64,000 nucleotides of DNA, from positions 1,798,001 to 1,862,000 of the forward strand of contig NZ_JBDJAF010000001.1 in assembly GCF_039652555.1 (NCBI RefSeq), given 5' to 3'. Positions 33,696 to 41,880 of this stretch are shown one piece after another; positions within the stretch are counted from its first letter, which is position 1; each line of letters opens with the position of its first letter. Below the pieces are notes generated by a model, which had not been told where the DNA came from, did not search any database, and saw nothing but the letters and a program-made list of their open reading frames with translations. The position numbers were made by a program, and so were the translations under genes. The DNA is from Parafrigoribacterium mesophilum (GTDB taxonomy: Bacteria; Actinomycetota; Actinomycetes; Actinomycetales; Microbacteriaceae).

Positions 33696-34604
33696 ATGCG
33701 CGCAGCACGCACGACTGGAATTGTCGTCGCCGGGGTCCTTGCGGTCTCGGCGCTCGCCGGATGCGCGTCGACCGCGGTGCCATCCCACCAGGACGGCAGA
33801 ATCGCCGTCGTCGCCTCCACCAGCGTGTACGGCGACATCGCCAGGGCGATCGGTGGTGACGCCGTCGCGGTGACCGCCCTGATCACCGACCCTGCCCAAG
33901 ACCCGCATTCGTTCGAGGCGAGCGCGCAGGACCAACTCGCGGTGGCCAAGGCGCAGGTCGTGGTCGAAAACGGCGGCGGCTACGACGACTTCGTCGACTC
34001 GCTGCTGTCCGGATCAGGCGCGCGCCCCGAGGTGGTCAACGCGGTGACCGCCTCGGGCCTGGACCAGGACGCCGACGGGTTCAACGAGCACGTTTGGTAC
34101 GATCTCCCGGCGATGCGCAAGGTCGGCGAGCGGCTGGCCGCCGCCTTCTCCACCCTGGAACCGGCCCGCAGCGACGACTTCACCGCCGGCGCAGCTGCCT
34201 TCACCGCCGCGCTGGCCCAGCTCGAACGCGACGCCGCGACCGTGAAAGAGGACCACGCGGGCGACGGTGTCGCGGTCACCGAACCGGTGCCGCTCTACCT
34301 TCTGGCAGCCTGCGGGCTGGTGGACAAAACGCCGGCCGCGTTCAGTCGGGCGGTCGAGGACGGCAGCGGAGTCGCCCCGGCGCTGATGCACGCCACCCTT
34401 GAGCTGTTCACCGAAAAGCGGGTGCGGTTGCTGGTCTACAACGCGCAGACCTCCGGGCCGGAAACCGAGCAGCTGCGCGCCGCGGCGAAGGCATCCGGCA
34501 TCCCGACCGTTGCCGTGACCGAAACCCTGCCGCAGGACGCCACCTACCTGAGCTGGATGCGCGACAACCTCGCCAAGGTGAAGGCGGCGTTGACCCATGG
34601 CTGA
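33696..34604 (+). CDS. znuA: Zinc/metal ABC transporter substrate-binding lipoprotein
   Basis: A 302-residue cluster A-I metal-binding protein that delivers zinc (or manganese) to the ABC permease. It has a lipoprotein signal with lipobox VSALAGCAS (Cys about 24), VVASTSVYGDIARAIGG, the first ligand region in PAQDPHSFEASAQDQLAVAK, the second His in FNEHVWYDLPAMRKVGERLA, and ETLPQDATYLSWMRDNL near the end. The long His-rich loop of many ZnuA proteins is absent. It overlaps znuC by eight bases. Confidence 0.88.
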   Translation: MRAARTTGIVVAGVLAVSALAGCASTAVPSHQDGRIAVVASTSVYGDIARAIGGDAVAVTALITDPAQDPHSFEASAQDQLAVAKAQVVVENGGGYDDFVDSLLSGSGARPEVVNAVTASGLDQDADGFNEHVWYDLPAMRKVGERLAAAFSTLEPARSDDFTAGAAAFTAALAQLERDAATVKEDHAGDGVAVTEPVPLYLLAACGLVDKTPAAFSRAVEDGSGVAPALMHATLELFTEKRVRLLVYNAQTSGPETEQLRAAAKASGIPTVAVTETLPQDATYLSWMRDNLAKVKAALTHG

Positions 34605-35421
34605 CTCGCCGGTGCTCAGCCTGCGCTCGGCCGGACTCGCCTTCGGTGACCGCCAACTGTGGCGCGGCCTCACGCTCGATGTGCACGCCGGCGAGTTCCT
34701 CGCGGTGCTCGGACCGAACGGCACCGGCAAATCCAGTCTGCTCAAAACGATCCTCGGCCAGCAGCCGCTGAGCTCCGGCAGCATCTCCTTCCTCGGCGAA
34801 CCGGTCACCAAGGGCAGCCGCCGGATCGGCTACATCCCGCAGCAGAAGCTGATGGAGCCCGGCACTCCGTTGCGCGCCCGCGACCTGGTCACCTTCGGCG
34901 TCAATGGGCAACGCTGGGGGCTGCCGATCGCTACCCGCGCACAGCGTCACCGGGTCGACGAGGTGCTCGAGGCGGTCGGTGCCACCGCCTACGCCAACGC
35001 CCCGGTGGCCACTCTCTCCGGTGGCGAGCAGCAACGCATCCGGGTCGGCCAGTCCATCGCCGGCCAGCCTCGACTGCTGCTCTGCGACGAGCCCCTGCTC
35101 TCCCTGGACCTGCACCACCAGCGCTCCGTGAGCGAACTGATCGATAAGCAGCGCAGGGATTTCGGTACCGCCGTGGTGTTCGTCACCCACGACGTCAATC
35201 CGATCCTCGGCATGGCCGACCGGGTGCTCTACCTCGCGGGCGGGCGGTTCCGGATCGGCACCCCTGACGAGGTGTTGCGCAGCGAGGTGCTCTCCTCCAT
35301 GTACGACACGCCCGTCGAGGTGATCCGCAGTCGCGGGCGCATCGTCGTGCTTGGCGCCCCCGAGGGCTACGGGGTACACGACCACCTCGAGCACCACATC
35401 TACGAACAGTCGGAGACGTGA
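34597..35421 (+). CDS. znuC: Zinc ABC transporter ATP-binding protein
   Basis: The 274-residue ATPase energises metal import. Walker A is GPNGTGKSSLLKTILG (about 38-53), the signature is LSGGEQQRIRVGQSIAG and Walker B is LLLCDEPLLSLDL. Its start overlaps znuA and its stop overlaps the permease start, so translation is coupled across the operon. Confidence 0.92.
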   Translation: MADSPVLSLRSAGLAFGDRQLWRGLTLDVHAGEFLAVLGPNGTGKSSLLKTILGQQPLSSGSISFLGEPVTKGSRRIGYIPQQKLMEPGTPLRARDLVTFGVNGQRWGLPIATRAQRHRVDEVLEAVGATAYANAPVATLSGGEQQRIRVGQSIAGQPRLLLCDEPLLSLDLHHQRSVSELIDKQRRDFGTAVVFVTHDVNPILGMADRVLYLAGGRFRIGTPDEVLRSEVLSSMYDTPVEVIRSRGRIVVLGAPEGYGVHDHLEHHIYEQSET

Positions 35422-36335
35422 TGCTGCACGCCCTGCTGATGCTGGATGCGTCTGGCGACTTCTGGTCGCAGATTTTCGGCTTCGCCAACTACGGCGAACT
35501 GCTCGTCCTGGTCAAGAACTCGATCCTCGCCGGCGCGCTGCTCGGCGTCGTTGGCGGGCTGATCGGTCCGTTCGTGATGACCCGCGACCTTGCCTTCGCC
35601 GTGCACGGTGTCAGCGAGCTGTCGTTCGCCGGCGCCTCCGCGGCGCTGCTGATCGGCACGGACGTCGTCACCGGCTCGATCGTCGGCTCGCTGCTCGCGG
35701 CGCTGCTGATCGGCATCCTCGGTGTCAAGGCCAAGGAACGCAATTCCATCATCGCGGTGCTGATGCCGTTCGGCCTCGGCCTCGGCATCCTGTTCCTGGC
35801 CCTGTACAAGGGGCGCAGTGCCAACAAGTTCGGACTGCTGCTCGGGCAGATCGTGTCTGTGGACAACCCGCAGCTGGGCATGCTCGCCCTGATTTCCGGA
35901 ATTGTCGTGTTCGGGCTGCTGATCATCTGGCGGCCGCTGAGCTTCTCCAGCATCGATGCGGATGTCGCCAGGGCGCGTGGCGTGCCCGTGACGACGATCT
36001 CCATCCTGTTCATGATCCTGCTCGGGCTGGCCACCGCGGTGTCGATCCAGATCGTCGGCGCGCTGCTTGTCCTTTCGCTACTGGTCACCCCGGCCGCCGC
36101 GGCCATGCGGGTGACTGCCTCGCCGTTACTCACGCCGTTGCTCAGCGTCGTGTTCGCCGTCGTGTCGGTGGTCGGTGGCATCCTGTTGGCGCTCGGTGGC
36201 GGGCTGCCGATCAGCCCGTACGTGACGACGATCTCCTTCCTCATCTACGTGGTGTGCCGGGTGATCGGCCCGCGGCGGCTACCACGCCGCCACTCGGCCG
36301 AGTCGCACGCCATACCGGTAAGGGCGGTGCCATGA
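35418..36335 (+). CDS. znuB: Zinc ABC transporter permease
   Basis: A 305-residue, mostly hydrophobic protein of the ABC-3 permease family with about eight helices. Characteristic segments are SILAGALLGVVGGLIGPFVM, the AFAVHGVSELSFAGASAALL region, GLATAVSIQIVGALLVLSLL and VTPAAAAMRVTASPLL. The start is a GTG at 35418 or an ATG at 35421, both overlapping the znuC stop. Its end overlaps zur by four bases. Confidence 0.92.
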   Translation: MMLHALLMLDASGDFWSQIFGFANYGELLVLVKNSILAGALLGVVGGLIGPFVMTRDLAFAVHGVSELSFAGASAALLIGTDVVTGSIVGSLLAALLIGILGVKAKERNSIIAVLMPFGLGLGILFLALYKGRSANKFGLLLGQIVSVDNPQLGMLALISGIVVFGLLIIWRPLSFSSIDADVARARGVPVTTISILFMILLGLATAVSIQIVGALLVLSLLVTPAAAAMRVTASPLLTPLLSVVFAVVSVVGGILLALGGGLPISPYVTTISFLIYVVCRVIGPRRLPRRHSAESHAIPVRAVP

Positions 36336-36742
36336 AACGCAATACCTGGCAGCGTGAAGCCGTTCGCGACGCGCTCGGCTCCAGCGACGCATTCGTCAGC
36401 GCTCAGAGCCTGTTTTCGGAACTGCGCGAGACCGGCAACACGATCGGGCTCGCCACGGTGTACCGGGCGCTGGCCGACCTCGCTACCGGCGGGGAGGCCG
36501 ATTCCTTGCAGTCGGCCGACGGCGAAACCCTCTATCGAGCCTGCACAACCGGGCACCATCACCACCTGATCTGCCGTCGGTGCGGGGCCACGGCGGAGAT
36601 CAAAGCGGATGCCGTCGAGCGCTGGGCGCAGACGGTCGCAGCCGAACACGGCTTCACCCAGGCCGAACACGTGGTCGACGTGTTCGGGCTGTGCGCCTCC
36701 TGCAGTACAGCACTGCGGGCCGCTCCGCCGCGCCAGCGATAG
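36332..36742 (+). CDS. zur: Fur-family zinc uptake regulator Zur
   Basis: A 136-residue winged-helix metalloregulator. It has TWQREAVRDALGSSDAFVSA, the recognition region TIGLATVYRALADLA, the metal-site segment GHHHHLICRRCGATAEI and the structural zinc cysteines in CRRC and CASC. The HHHH-L-I-C spacing and co-transcription with znuABC favour Zur over Fur. It probably represses this operon through the candidate box at 33660 when zinc is sufficient. Confidence 0.92.
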   Translation: MKRNTWQREAVRDALGSSDAFVSAQSLFSELRETGNTIGLATVYRALADLATGGEADSLQSADGETLYRACTTGHHHHLICRRCGATAEIKADAVERWAQTVAAEHGFTQAEHVVDVFGLCASCSTALRAAPPRQR

Positions 36743-36801
36743 CCTTCCGGACGAGATCACCCGCCGCGGCGGGGCCTCTCGTCCGGAAAGGCATCGTTCG
36801 G
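36735..36801. repeat. Dispersed palindromic element, family A, copy 2
   Basis: A 67-base palindromic element overlapping the zur stop codon. The left arm AGCGATAGCCTTCCGGACGA pairs imperfectly with the right arm TCGTCCGGAAAGGCATCGTT, around a GCCGCGGCGG core. Its reverse complement matches 45937-46006 over most of its length. It may act as terminator for znuABC-zur. Confidence 0.8.
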
Positions 36802-36951
36802 CGCGTGCGGGCTGAGTTGCGCGGGCCCTCCGCATCGCATAGTGTTGATCGTTGGCCCGCGGCATCTCCGTGTGGCCCGTGCGCCTCTGCCACCTTCCTT
36901 CGCCCGTCGAGGGGAATCCGGTGGAACAAGCGTGCCGACAAGTGACCTTGG

Positions 36952-36969
36952 GTAGGGCGTCAGCCCTAC
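36952..36969 (+). promoter_or_regulatory. Hairpin upstream of rpmB
   Basis: GTAGGGC (36952-36958), GTCA loop, GCCCTAC (36963-36969): a perfect seven-base inverted repeat ending seven bases before the rpmB ribosome-binding site (GAGGAA, 36976-36981). It could be a leader structure or an operator. I saw no clear Zur box in the 36802-36985 interval. Confidence 0.4.
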
Positions 36970-36985
36970 GGTATGGAGGAAAATC

Positions 36986-37222
36986 ATGGCAGCTGTCTGC
37001 CAAGTGACCGGAGCCGTTCCCGGCTTTGGGCACAACATTTCACACTCGCACCGCCGCACCAAGCGGCGTTTCGACCCGAACGTGCAGAAGAAGACCTACT
37101 TCGTCCCCTCGCTGCGCCGTAACGTCACGCTCACCGTCAGCGCCAAGGGCATCAAGGTGATCGATTCCCGTGGCATCGAATCAGTGGTCAAGGACCTCCT
37201 GGCCCGTGGGGAGAAGATCTAA
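36986..37222 (+). CDS. rpmB: 50S ribosomal protein L28, form without zinc-ribbon cysteines
   Basis: A 78-residue L28 starting MAAVCQVTGAVPGFGHNISH, with SHRRTKRRFDPNVQKKTYFV and the C-terminal VIDSRGIESVVKDLLARGEK segment. Only one cysteine is present, so it cannot form the Cys4 zinc site of the zinc-dependent class. It overlaps rpmG by one base and lies just downstream of zur, the context of zinc-sparing ribosomal paralogues in actinobacteria. Whether a second rpmB exists cannot be seen. Confidence 0.93.
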   Translation: MAAVCQVTGAVPGFGHNISHSHRRTKRRFDPNVQKKTYFVPSLRRNVTLTVSAKGIKVIDSRGIESVVKDLLARGEKI

Positions 37223-37389
37223 TGGCCAAGCAGCAGGATGTCCGACCCATCATCAAACTACGGTCGACGGCCGGCACCGGGTACACCTACGTGACCCGCA
37301 AGAACCGCCGCAACGACCCCGACCGCCTGGTGCTGAAGAAGTACGACCCGGTCGTCCGCAAGCACGTTGAATTCCGCGAGGAGCGCTAA
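37222..37389 (+). CDS. rpmG: 50S ribosomal protein L33, zinc-free form
   Basis: A 55-residue L33 starting MAKQQDVRPIIKLRSTAGTG and continuing YTYVTRKNRRNDPDRLVLKK to HVEFREER. There is no cysteine at all, so the two CXXC pairs of the zinc-binding form are missing. It is translationally coupled to rpmB and three bases before rpsN. Confidence 0.93.
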   Translation: MAKQQDVRPIIKLRSTAGTGYTYVTRKNRRNDPDRLVLKKYDPVVRKHVEFREER

Positions 37390-37392
37390 AGC

Positions 37393-37698
37393 ATGGCAAA
37401 GAAGAGCAAGATCGCGAAGAACGAGCAGCGCAAGGTCATCGTCGCGCGCTACGCGGCGCAGCGACTGGAACTGAAGAAGGCGCTGGTCGACCCCGCCTCC
37501 ACCGACGAGCAGCGCGAAGCCGCTCGCGTCGGCCTGCAGAAGCTGCCCCGCGACGCGTCGCCGGTGCGTCTGCGCGGCCGCGACGCCATCGACGGACGTC
37601 CGCGTGGGTACCTCAGCCAATTCGGCGTGTCCCGGGTCCGGTTCCGGGATATGGCTCACCGGGGCGAATTGCCCGGCATCACGAAGTCAAGCTGGTAA
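37393..37698 (+). CDS. rpsN: 30S ribosomal protein S14, zinc-free long form
   Basis: A 101-residue S14 starting MAKKSKIAKNEQRKVIVARY with the segment RDASPVRLRGRDAIDGRPRG and ending FRDMAHRGELPGITKSSW. The CXXC...CXXC zinc motif of the 61-residue zinc form is absent. It closes the rpmB-rpmG-rpsN unit, followed by a hairpin. Confidence 0.94.
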   Translation: MAKKSKIAKNEQRKVIVARYAAQRLELKKALVDPASTDEQREAARVGLQKLPRDASPVRLRGRDAIDGRPRGYLSQFGVSRVRFRDMAHRGELPGITKSSW

Positions 37699-37704
37699 AT
37701 TGTC

Positions 37705-37744
37705 ATTCGGCTCGTGCCCGGAAATCCGGGGCCAGGAGCCGAAT
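37705..37744. terminator. Stem-loop after rpsN
   Basis: ATTCGGCTC (37705-37713) pairs with GAGCCGAAT (37736-37744), with an inner CCCGG/CCGGG stem. It begins seven bases after the rpsN stop. Confidence 0.75.
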
Positions 37745-37767
37745 CACAGTGTGATAAGAACACTGTG
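37745..37767. repeat. Perfect inverted repeat upstream of the HU gene
   Basis: CACAGTGT (37745-37752), GATAAGA spacer, ACACTGTG (37760-37767). It directly abuts the rpsN terminator and lies about 110 bases upstream of the HU start. It may be an operator in the HU promoter region or part of the terminator. Confidence 0.45.
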
Positions 37768-37876
37768 TAACGTTCCACAAGCTCAAAACTGATCCAAACG
37801 CTGATCGGTGCAGAGCGGCCGCTCGTTTGAGCCGGCCACTTGGCGCCGCCGGCACGACGTCCGAGGAGGACACCCA

Positions 37877-38164
37877 ATGGCTGACAAGTCGCTAAACCGT
37901 ACCGAGCTCGTCGCGGCAGTTGCCGCCGAGTCTGGCCAGAGCCAGGCAGCAGTGAACGGCGTCCTCGACGCCCTGTTCAGCACGGTCGCCAGCAATGTGC
38001 ACGACGGCAACAAGGTTACGATCCCCGGCTGGTTGGCATTCGAGCGCACTCACCGCGAGGCCCGCGCCGGCCGCAACCCCTCCACGGGCGAGGCCATCGA
38101 GATCAAGGCCGGCTACGGAGTCAAGGTCAGCGCCGGTAGCAAGCTGAAGGCTGCCGCCAAGTAG
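37877..38164 (+). CDS. hup: HU/IHF-family DNA-binding protein
   Basis: A 95-residue nucleoid protein from the ATG at 37877 with GGAGGA ribosome-binding site. It starts MADKSLNRTELVAAVAAESG and has the DNA-contacting arm region ERTHREARAGRNPSTGEAIE, then VKVSAGSKLKAAAK. It lacks the long Lys/Ala-rich tail of mycobacterial HupB. It stands alone between two hairpins. Confidence 0.95.
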   Translation: MADKSLNRTELVAAVAAESGQSQAAVNGVLDALFSTVASNVHDGNKVTIPGWLAFERTHREARAGRNPSTGEAIEIKAGYGVKVSAGSKLKAAAK

Positions 38165-38178
38165 CATTCGCACCACCT

Positions 38179-38214
38179 CGAAGGGGACGCGCGCCGTGAG
38201 GCGCCCGTCCCCTT
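38179..38214. terminator. Stem-loop after the HU gene
   Basis: GAAGGGGACG (38179-38188) pairs with CGTCCCCTTC (38205-38214), with further GC pairing inside. It lies 14 bases after the HU stop. Confidence 0.8.
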
Positions 38215-38259
38215 CCTCGCGTTATCGCGGATGTCGGTGGCCCGTGGCATGGTCCCGCC

Positions 38260-38793
38260 ATGCACATCCAGTCCCCGTGGGTGGACATCATCCTCGAGGA
38301 GTTCTTCGAAGATGTGCTCGCCGACCAGAAGCGTGTCGCTCGCGGCCGGACCATCCGGGTGCGGAACCGGCTGGTCGCCTTCGTCGACGAACGGATCGGT
38401 GCGGTGCTCCCGCCGGAGGACCTGGTACTACTCGGCCTGGAGCGGCAATTCAATCCCGCGGCGGGGGTCGCGCAGGTGGCCAGGGCAGCCCAGCTCGTGA
38501 TGCTGCTGGCCGACTTCGTCGCCGTCGAGAACCTGCTGCCGGTTCGCCTCGACGCCCGCGCGCAAGTGCGCCTCGTGCGCGAGCTGCTGTTGTCCGTGGG
38601 CGGACTGTACGATCGCCGGGCACTCGCCGAGGTGGTGCAACGGGTGTACCGCCAATTGCGTGGCGCCGAAGCCCATCTGGGTTCGTGGCTGATGGCGGAG
38701 CAGCACGCCGCCGCGCTCAGGGCCCAAGCGGCGCGGCGGGCCTACTTTGAGCGAATCCAGGGTCGGGGACCAGACCCGCCCGCATCCGCATAG
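38260..38793 (+). CDS. Hypothetical helical protein
   Basis: A 177-residue, probably all-helical protein starting MHIQSPWVDIILEEFFEDVL. It is rich in Leu, Ala, Val and Arg, with alternating charged and hydrophobic stretches (LVMLLADFVAVENLLPVRLD, ELLLSVGGLYDRRALAEVVQ) but no clear membrane segment or motif. I do not recognise the family. It ends ten bases before the preferred start of the CopD-CtaG gene, so the two may be co-transcribed. Confidence 0.6.
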   Translation: MHIQSPWVDIILEEFFEDVLADQKRVARGRTIRVRNRLVAFVDERIGAVLPPEDLVLLGLERQFNPAAGVAQVARAAQLVMLLADFVAVENLLPVRLDARAQVRLVRELLLSVGGLYDRRALAEVVQRVYRQLRGAEAHLGSWLMAEQHAAALRAQAARRAYFERIQGRGPDPPASA

Positions 38794-38803
38794 GCTTGAG
38801 GTC

Positions 38804-40783
38804 GTGCCAAGGCTTGTTCGCATCGCCGGCCCAGCAGTCGTGTTGGGCGTCGCGTTGCTGTCGCTGTTTGCCGGCTTGCAGTTCGGCGGCGGTGCCGCGG
38901 CGTCGCCGCTGTCCGATCCTGGGGCGGCGGTGCGCTACGGACTGCCGATCGCCACGCTGTTCGTCGACCTCAGCGCGGCGGGCACCATCGGTGCCCTGGT
39001 GCTGGTCTGCTTCGCGTTGAGCCACAACGAGCCCGAATTCGAACGCGCCCTCGATGTTGCCGCCGGTTCGGCCGCGGTCTGGGCGGTGTCCTCGGCCGCC
39101 ACCGGATTCTTCACGTTCCTCAGCATCTACCAGGAGCCGGTGTCGTCCGGCGGCCGCTTCGGCGAGCTGCTCGGCAACTTCCTCACCACGATCGCGCCCG
39201 GCCAGGCGTGGCTGGCCACCACGCTGATCGCCGCCGTCACCACCGTCTTGTGTTTCGCGGTGCGCAGCCACACGGCACTCGTGTTCGTCACGGTGTTCGC
39301 CGGTGCGGGGCTCATCCCGATCGCCCTCCAAGGACACAGCGCCGGCACCGCAGGCCACGACGCCGCCACAACGAGCCTGGGTCTGCACCTGGTCTTCGTG
39401 GCGGTGTGGCTCGGCGGTCTGCTCACCATCGTTCTGATCCGGGGTGCTCTGGTGCCCGGCCGAATCGGCCCGGTGATCAGCCGGTATTCGACACTGGCCC
39501 TCGTCTGCTTCCTGGTAGTGGCGGCCTCAGGCGTGGTGAACGCGTCGCTGCGGCTGGGCGACTGGCCGGCGCTGCTCACCCCGTACGGCATCCTCGTGCT
39601 CGTGAAGGTAGCCGCCCTGGGCGCCCTCGGGTTCTTCGGACTCGCGCAACGGCGCTTTCTGATCGAGCGAATGCAACGGGCCGTCGGCGGGGCGCGGTAT
39701 TTCTGGTGGCTCATCGTCGCCGAACTCGGATTCATGGGACTGGCATCCGGAACCGCCGCCGCCTTGGCCCGCACCGCGACGCCGGTACCGCAGGTGAAGA
39801 TCACCACCACACCGGCCTTCATTCTCACCGGCGAGGCGCTGCCACCGGAGCTCACCCTGCCGCGGTACATCACGCAGTGGCGGTTCGATCTGCTCTGGGT
39901 GCTGGTGATCGCGTTCTTGGCGTTCTTCTACCTCGCCGGAGTGTGGCGGCTGCGCCGCCGCGGCGACAGTTGGCCGGTACACCGCACGATCCTCTGGCTG
40001 GCCGGGCTGGCGTTGCTGTTCTACAGCACCAACGGTGGTGTCAACGTCTACGAGAAGTACCTGTTCAGCGTGCACATGTTCATGCACATGATGTTGACCA
40101 TGATGGTGCCGTTGCTGCTGGTGCCTGGCGCGCCGGTCACGCTGGCGATGCGGACGGTGCGCAAACGCCTGGACGGCAGCCGGGGTGCGCGCGAGTGGAT
40201 TCTGTGGGTCGTGCATTCCAAGGTGGCCGGAGTGCTCACCAACCCGGTGGTCGCCGCGGGCATCTTCGCCGGGTCGCTCTGGGTGTTCTACTACTCGCCG
40301 CTGTTCCGGTGGGCGGCGACCGACCACATCGGCCACGAATTCATGGTCGTGCACTTTCTGCTCTCCGGCTACATCTTCGTGATGGTGCTCATCGGCATCG
40401 ACCCGCTGCCCAAGCGGGCACCGTACCCGATGCGGCTCATCGTGCTGCTGGGCACCCTGGCCTTCCACGCGTTCTTCGGTCTCACGCTGATGACCGGGTC
40501 CGGTCTGCTGCTGGCCGACTGGTTCGGTGCGATGGGTCGCACCTGGGGCGCGAGCGCGATCGTCGACCAGCAGGTCGGCGGCGGCATCGCCTGGAGCGTC
40601 GGCGAGATTCCTACCGCGGTGCTTGCACTGACGGTCGCCTATCTGTGGTTCCGCAGCGATTCGAAAGAAGCCAGGCGGATGGACCGGCAGTCCGACCGTT
40701 CCGGGAATGCCGATGTTGCCGACTACAACGCAATGCTGGCCCGGCTGGACACGGTGCCGGATGACCGTCCGCCGGTTCGGTGA
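38804..40783 (+). CDS. CopD-CtaG fusion membrane protein (copper / cytochrome oxidase assembly)
   Basis: A ~659-residue polytopic protein from a GTG at 38804 (VPRLVRIAGPAVVLGVALLS); a TTG at 38747 would lengthen it by 19 residues. The N-terminal half has CopD-like helices (LGLHLVFVAVWLGGLLTIVL and others). The C-terminal half matches caa3-type CtaG, with GGVNVYEKYLFSVHMFMHMM, HEFMVVHFLLSGYIFVMVLI and AFHAFFGLTLMTGSGLLLAD, rich in metal-binding His and Met. CtaG proteins help deliver copper to cytochrome c oxidase. Such fusions are common in actinobacteria. Confidence 0.88.
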   Translation: MPRLVRIAGPAVVLGVALLSLFAGLQFGGGAAASPLSDPGAAVRYGLPIATLFVDLSAAGTIGALVLVCFALSHNEPEFERALDVAAGSAAVWAVSSAATGFFTFLSIYQEPVSSGGRFGELLGNFLTTIAPGQAWLATTLIAAVTTVLCFAVRSHTALVFVTVFAGAGLIPIALQGHSAGTAGHDAATTSLGLHLVFVAVWLGGLLTIVLIRGALVPGRIGPVISRYSTLALVCFLVVAASGVVNASLRLGDWPALLTPYGILVLVKVAALGALGFFGLAQRRFLIERMQRAVGGARYFWWLIVAELGFMGLASGTAAALARTATPVPQVKITTTPAFILTGEALPPELTLPRYITQWRFDLLWVLVIAFLAFFYLAGVWRLRRRGDSWPVHRTILWLAGLALLFYSTNGGVNVYEKYLFSVHMFMHMMLTMMVPLLLVPGAPVTLAMRTVRKRLDGSRGAREWILWVVHSKVAGVLTNPVVAAGIFAGSLWVFYYSPLFRWAATDHIGHEFMVVHFLLSGYIFVMVLIGIDPLPKRAPYPMRLIVLLGTLAFHAFFGLTLMTGSGLLLADWFGAMGRTWGASAIVDQQVGGGIAWSVGEIPTAVLALTVAYLWFRSDSKEARRMDRQSDRSGNADVADYNAMLARLDTVPDDRPPVR

Positions 40784-40795
40784 TGGTCGCCGTTG

Positions 40796-41791
40796 TTACC
40801 GCGCGGTGATGGTGGGAACGCCGCTGTCGGAGAACGTGATCGAGTAGCTGATCGTGAACGGCACATCCTGGTCGAAGGTGGACAGAGTGCCGTCGAACAG
40901 CGATCGCACCTTGACCTTCAGGTGGGCGGCGCCCGGCGTCTGCGGAACCTGCCATTGCCCGATCGCCGGCCCGGGAACGATGGCCAGCTTCGGGTAGCTC
41001 GTCATCGACCACACTGGTTCACCCTCGATGCGGTTGTCCATGTGCTGACCGAACGGGCATCCGGTGGGCAGCAGCACCTTCTGCGTCGTGCACTGCTTCA
41101 GCTGCGCGTCGAGCTGCTTTTGCAGTTCCTTCACGAACGCGGCGCCCGCCTGGATGTTGACCTCGGCGGCGACGTTGTCCGGTTGGGTTACCGCGACGGC
41201 GGTGGGTTTGGCCGTGAAATACGTCGAGGAGTGTCCCAGCACCACCGAGGCCGGCGTGAGCACCCGTAATTGGGTCGGTTCGGCGGGTTTTGGCGAGCTG
41301 AGCGGGATGCCGTTGGCAGTAAACGACGCGGCGTGTTGCGGTGTGACGGTGAGCAGACCCATCGGCGAGACCCGGAAGCGCCACGAGGAGAAGAAGCCGA
41401 GATGAACGCCCGCGCGCTCCACAACGAACCGGGACCGCTCCCGTTTGCCGGTGAACGAGTAGCTGTAGACCAGGCGGTGCGCACCGTCGCCACTCACCGT
41501 GTCGCTCTCCAGGCTGATGCCCTTGAGCGAGCCGAGCGCGGCGGGCACCAGCAGGTCATCCGAGCCAGACGCTGGCCGAGTCACCCCGGGGGTTGCCATG
41601 GCCGCACTCACGTCGTGACGCGCCAGGGCATTCAAGTAAGAGCCCACGAATCCACTGGCGCTGTACAGGGTTGAGTTGAGCACGGCTACGGTTCCCGCGA
41701 AGGCCGCGATGGTGAGCCCGACGAGGAGGATGAAGGTGACGGTCAGGCGGCGGCGGGAGCGATTCGTGTCCTCCCCAGCCGTCTGTGTCAT
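40796..41791 (-). CDS. Hypothetical protein anchored by one N-terminal membrane helix
   Basis: A 331-residue protein with a short basic cytoplasmic start, one helix (LTVTFILLVGLTIAAFAGTV) and a ~290-residue extracytoplasmic part. Two cysteines (CTTQKVLLPTGC) could form a disulfide. No catalytic motif is recognisable. It is convergent with the CopD-CtaG gene (12 bases apart) and divergent from the PIF1-like helicase, whose start lies about 90 bases away. Confidence 0.7.
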   Translation of the reverse strand: MTQTAGEDTNRSRRRLTVTFILLVGLTIAAFAGTVAVLNSTLYSASGFVGSYLNALARHDVSAAMATPGVTRPASGSDDLLVPAALGSLKGISLESDTVSGDGAHRLVYSYSFTGKRERSRFVVERAGVHLGFFSSWRFRVSPMGLLTVTPQHAASFTANGIPLSSPKPAEPTQLRVLTPASVVLGHSSTYFTAKPTAVAVTQPDNVAAEVNIQAGAAFVKELQKQLDAQLKQCTTQKVLLPTGCPFGQHMDNRIEGEPVWSMTSYPKLAIVPGPAIGQWQVPQTPGAAHLKVKVRSLFDGTLSTFDQDVPFTISYSITFSDSGVPTITAR

Positions 41792-41880
41792 TGCATTATC
41801 CTAAGCCGGGCCGGCATGCGGGCCGCGGTACGAGGCAACGGGTAGATTGGAGAGCCCGTCCAAGCGCGCGAAGGATGTCC

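Noticed and set aside
39208..40764. A 518-codon plus-strand frame overlapping the CopD-CtaG gene
   Set aside because: Out-of-frame shadow rich in Arg/His/Gly; the overlapping frame has clear membrane-protein motifs.
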